The notes beneath the pieces were generated by a model. The model was not told the DNA's origin and ran no database searches. It saw only the letters and a list, made by a program, of their open reading frames with translations. From Alistipes sp. (GTDB lineage Bacteria > Bacteroidota > Bacteroidia > Bacteroidales > Rikenellaceae): 64,000 nucleotides of DNA. Positions 62,030 to 64,000 of the stretch are shown piece by piece (position 1 is the stretch's first letter; every line of letters begins with the position of its first letter). The DNA lies in the NCBI GenBank assembly GCA_022511345.1, contig JAFLRR010000004.1, positions 62,001 through 126,000 on the forward strand, read 5' to 3'. Both the position numbers and the translations under genes were made by a program.

Positions 62030-63076
62030 TTAGTCGAGCAGCTCGGCCAGCTTCTCGGCTACGGCCTTGCCGCGCAGATTGGTGGCGACGATTTTGCCGG
62101 TCGAGCAATCGACAAGGAAGTTCGACGGAATGGCGCGCACGGCGTAATCCTTGGCCGCCTGATTGTCGAAGCGGCGGAGTTCGCTGACGTGAATCCAATT
62201 CATGCCGCGGTCCTTCACGCAGTTGCGCCAGCGCTCGCCGTCGGTGTCGTGCGAGATGCCGAAAATCTCGAATCCCTTGTCGTGATACTCTGCATAAGCG
62301 TCAATCAGATAGGGCACCTCCATCATGCAGGGGCCGCACCACGATGCCCAGAAGTCCACCAGCACATATTTGTTCTTCGGGTTTTCGACCACCGACGAGA
62401 GCGTCACCGTGTTGCCCTCCATGTCGGGCTGCGAGACCTCGATATAGGGCTGGCCCGGGTCGGATGCGAGTTTGGCCTCGGCGTTGGCGCGGATACCGTC
62501 GACGATTTTGCTATTGCGGACATGTTCGGGGAGGGCCTCGATGGCGGCGAGAGTCTGCGCACCGGTCATCTCATACGACAGCGTGCTGAGATGTGTCGCA
62601 CCGAAGATGTTGTCGTTGTTCTCCTCGAACGATGCCAGCATCAGTGCATCCATCTCGGCGGCGATGGCCTCGCGCTCCTCGGCCGATTTGGAATCGTAGT
62701 AGCGCTGTTCGAGTTCATTCGCCTGCTCCCTGTACTTGACGGCAGCGTCGTTGGCCGGCGTGCCAGTTGCGATTTTGTTGTCGAAATCGACCGTCACTTT
62801 GCCGGCAGGCTCGATGAAGACCAGCATATAACGCGTATCATCTTCGCCGGAGTTGCGCAGCACGACTGCCTCGGAGGTCTCCGACGTGCCTTTGAATACG
62901 AATTTGCCGTTGCGCACCTCAACCGAATCGGTCGCTTGGTCGGGAGACGCATAGTCGCACATGTACATGTACTGGCCGTCGAAATCGGCTGCGGTGCCGG
63001 AGATGGTGTAGGCATTTCTGTTTGTGCAGCTGGCGGTCAGAGCCGCGGCGGCTGCGATGAAGAGGATTTTTTTCAT
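62030..63076 (-). CDS. TlpA/ResA-like thioredoxin-fold lipoprotein with DUF4369-like N-terminus
   Basis: Lipobox TASCTNRNAYTISGTAADFDGQYMYMCDY; KNKYVLVDFWASWCGPCMMEVPYLIDAYAEYHDKGFEIFGIS. Confidence 0.9.
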   Translation of the reverse strand: MKKILFIAAAAALTASCTNRNAYTISGTAADFDGQYMYMCDYASPDQATDSVEVRNGKFVFKGTSETSEAVVLRNSGEDDTRYMLVFIEPAGKVTVDFDNKIATGTPANDAAVKYREQANELEQRYYDSKSAEEREAIAAEMDALMLASFEENNDNIFGATHLSTLSYEMTGAQTLAAIEALPEHVRNSKIVDGIRANAEAKLASDPGQPYIEVSQPDMEGNTVTLSSVVENPKNKYVLVDFWASWCGPCMMEVPYLIDAYAEYHDKGFEIFGISHDTDGERWRNCVKDRGMNWIHVSELRRFDNQAAKDYAVRAIPSNFLVDCSTGKIVATNLRGKAVAEKLAELLD

Positions 63077-63102
63077 GATACGGTTCGTTTTGTCGTTCTT
63101 GA

Positions 63103-64000
63103 TTAATCTATAAGTTCGGCTATTTTGGCGCCCAGGGCCTCACCGCGAAGATTCTTGGCCACGATAAGGCCCGTGGCCGTGTCGATGAGGAAATTCGACG
63201 GGATGCTCTCGACGCCGTAGGCCTCAACTGCCTCCATGCGGCCTTTGCGAGGCTGGAGGACATGCAACCAGTTCATGCCGTGCTCTTTCACGCCGCTGCG
63301 CCACGCATCTTCGCTGCCGTCGAGCGACACGCCGTAGATTTCGAAGCCCTTGCCGTGATATTTGGCGTAGGCCTCCTTGAGGTGGGGAACCTCGCCCATG
63401 CAGGGACCGCACCACGTGGCCCAGAAATCCAGCAGCACATACTTGTTATCGGGATTCCCGACAACCGACGAGAGCGAGAGCGCATTGCCTCCGGTGTCGG
63501 GCAGGACGATATCGATATAGGGGCTGCCGGGCTCGGTGGCCAGCTGCGACTCGGCCTTGGCACGCATGCGGGTCGCCATACGGCTTTTGCGCACAGCTTC
63601 GGGGAAGGCGTCGAGGGCCTGGACAACTTCGGAGGCAGACATCTTGTAGTTGAGGATTTGGAGCATCGAAACTCCGAAGAGGTTGTCGCCGTTCTGCTCC
63701 ATCATGGCGCGCGCATTCTCCTCGGACTCGGATATTATGGCCTGGCGCTGCTCGAGAGTCTCGGCAGCCTGCAAACGGTCGAAGCCTTCATTCTGACGCT
63801 TCATGAAGATGGCATAGGCCTCATTGGAGGGGGTGCCGCTGCTGTAACCAGTCTCGATGTCGGCAGTCACGACGCCCGGCTCGATGAATATCATCTGGAA
63901 GAACTTATCTTCGCCATTGCTCGTCATAGGGCCGCGCAAAACAAGCTCCTCGGGGATTTCGGCCGAGCATTTGAAGGTAAAGCGGCCGTTGTCTATCTTC
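63103..64000 (-). CDS. TlpA/ResA-like thioredoxin-fold protein (5' end beyond window), tandem paralogue
   Basis: NKYVLLDFWATWCGPCMGEVPHLKEAYAKYHGKGFEIYGVS; frame remains open to the window end (KIDNGRFTFKCSAEIPEELVLRGP...). Confidence 0.88.
   Translation of the reverse strand, partial: KIDNGRFTFKCSAEIPEELVLRGPMTSNGEDKFFQMIFIEPGVVTADIETGYSSGTPSNEAYAIFMKRQNEGFDRLQAAETLEQRQAIISESEENARAMMEQNGDNLFGVSMLQILNYKMSASEVVQALDAFPEAVRKSRMATRMRAKAESQLATEPGSPYIDIVLPDTGGNALSLSSVVGNPDNKYVLLDFWATWCGPCMGEVPHLKEAYAKYHGKGFEIYGVSLDGSEDAWRSGVKEHGMNWLHVLQPRKGRMEAVEAYGVESIPSNFLIDTATGLIVAKNLRGEALGAKIAELID

Overview
This 64 kb, mostly high-GC window looks like a Bacteroidales chromosome segment, probably Rikenellaceae/Alistipes-like (inference from gene families, TAnnTTTG-type promoters and GC). 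Most of it is conserved core sequence: tig-clpP-clpX, tkt, metF/metH, rnr, mqnC, DAHP synthase/chorismate mutase, secDF, pssA, a manC-like gene, ruvC, mscL, tsaC, and tRNA-Val, tRNA-Asn and tRNA-Met. Accessory features: (i) an AT-rich block at the left edge with a MORN-repeat protein, a long imperfect inverted repeat (possible structured RNA) and a 5'-truncated DnaB-type helicase, lying at the 3' side of tRNA-Val; (ii) a glycan-degradation cluster (GH2, GH20, GH33 sialidase, NahK-like kinase); (iii) a putative metal-handling trio (HMA protein, TonB receptor, His/Cys-rich small protein); (iv) two convergent paralogous lipoproteins of an unrecognised beta-propeller-like family separated by a (CTCCTG)12 microsatellite; (v) a five-gene operon (TolC-like, HlyD/LysM adaptor, multi-zinc-ribbon protein, processive GT2, nucleotide-sugar dehydrogenase) behind a near-consensus Bacteroidetes promoter, which looks like a self-contained synthase-dependent exopolysaccharide synthesis and export machine and is my best candidate for an under-described system; and (vi) a ~390-nt unassigned ncRNA-like transcription unit with promoter and terminator near tRNA-Met. 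No CRISPR array or rRNA was seen. All calls come from reading the sequence; no database search was possible.
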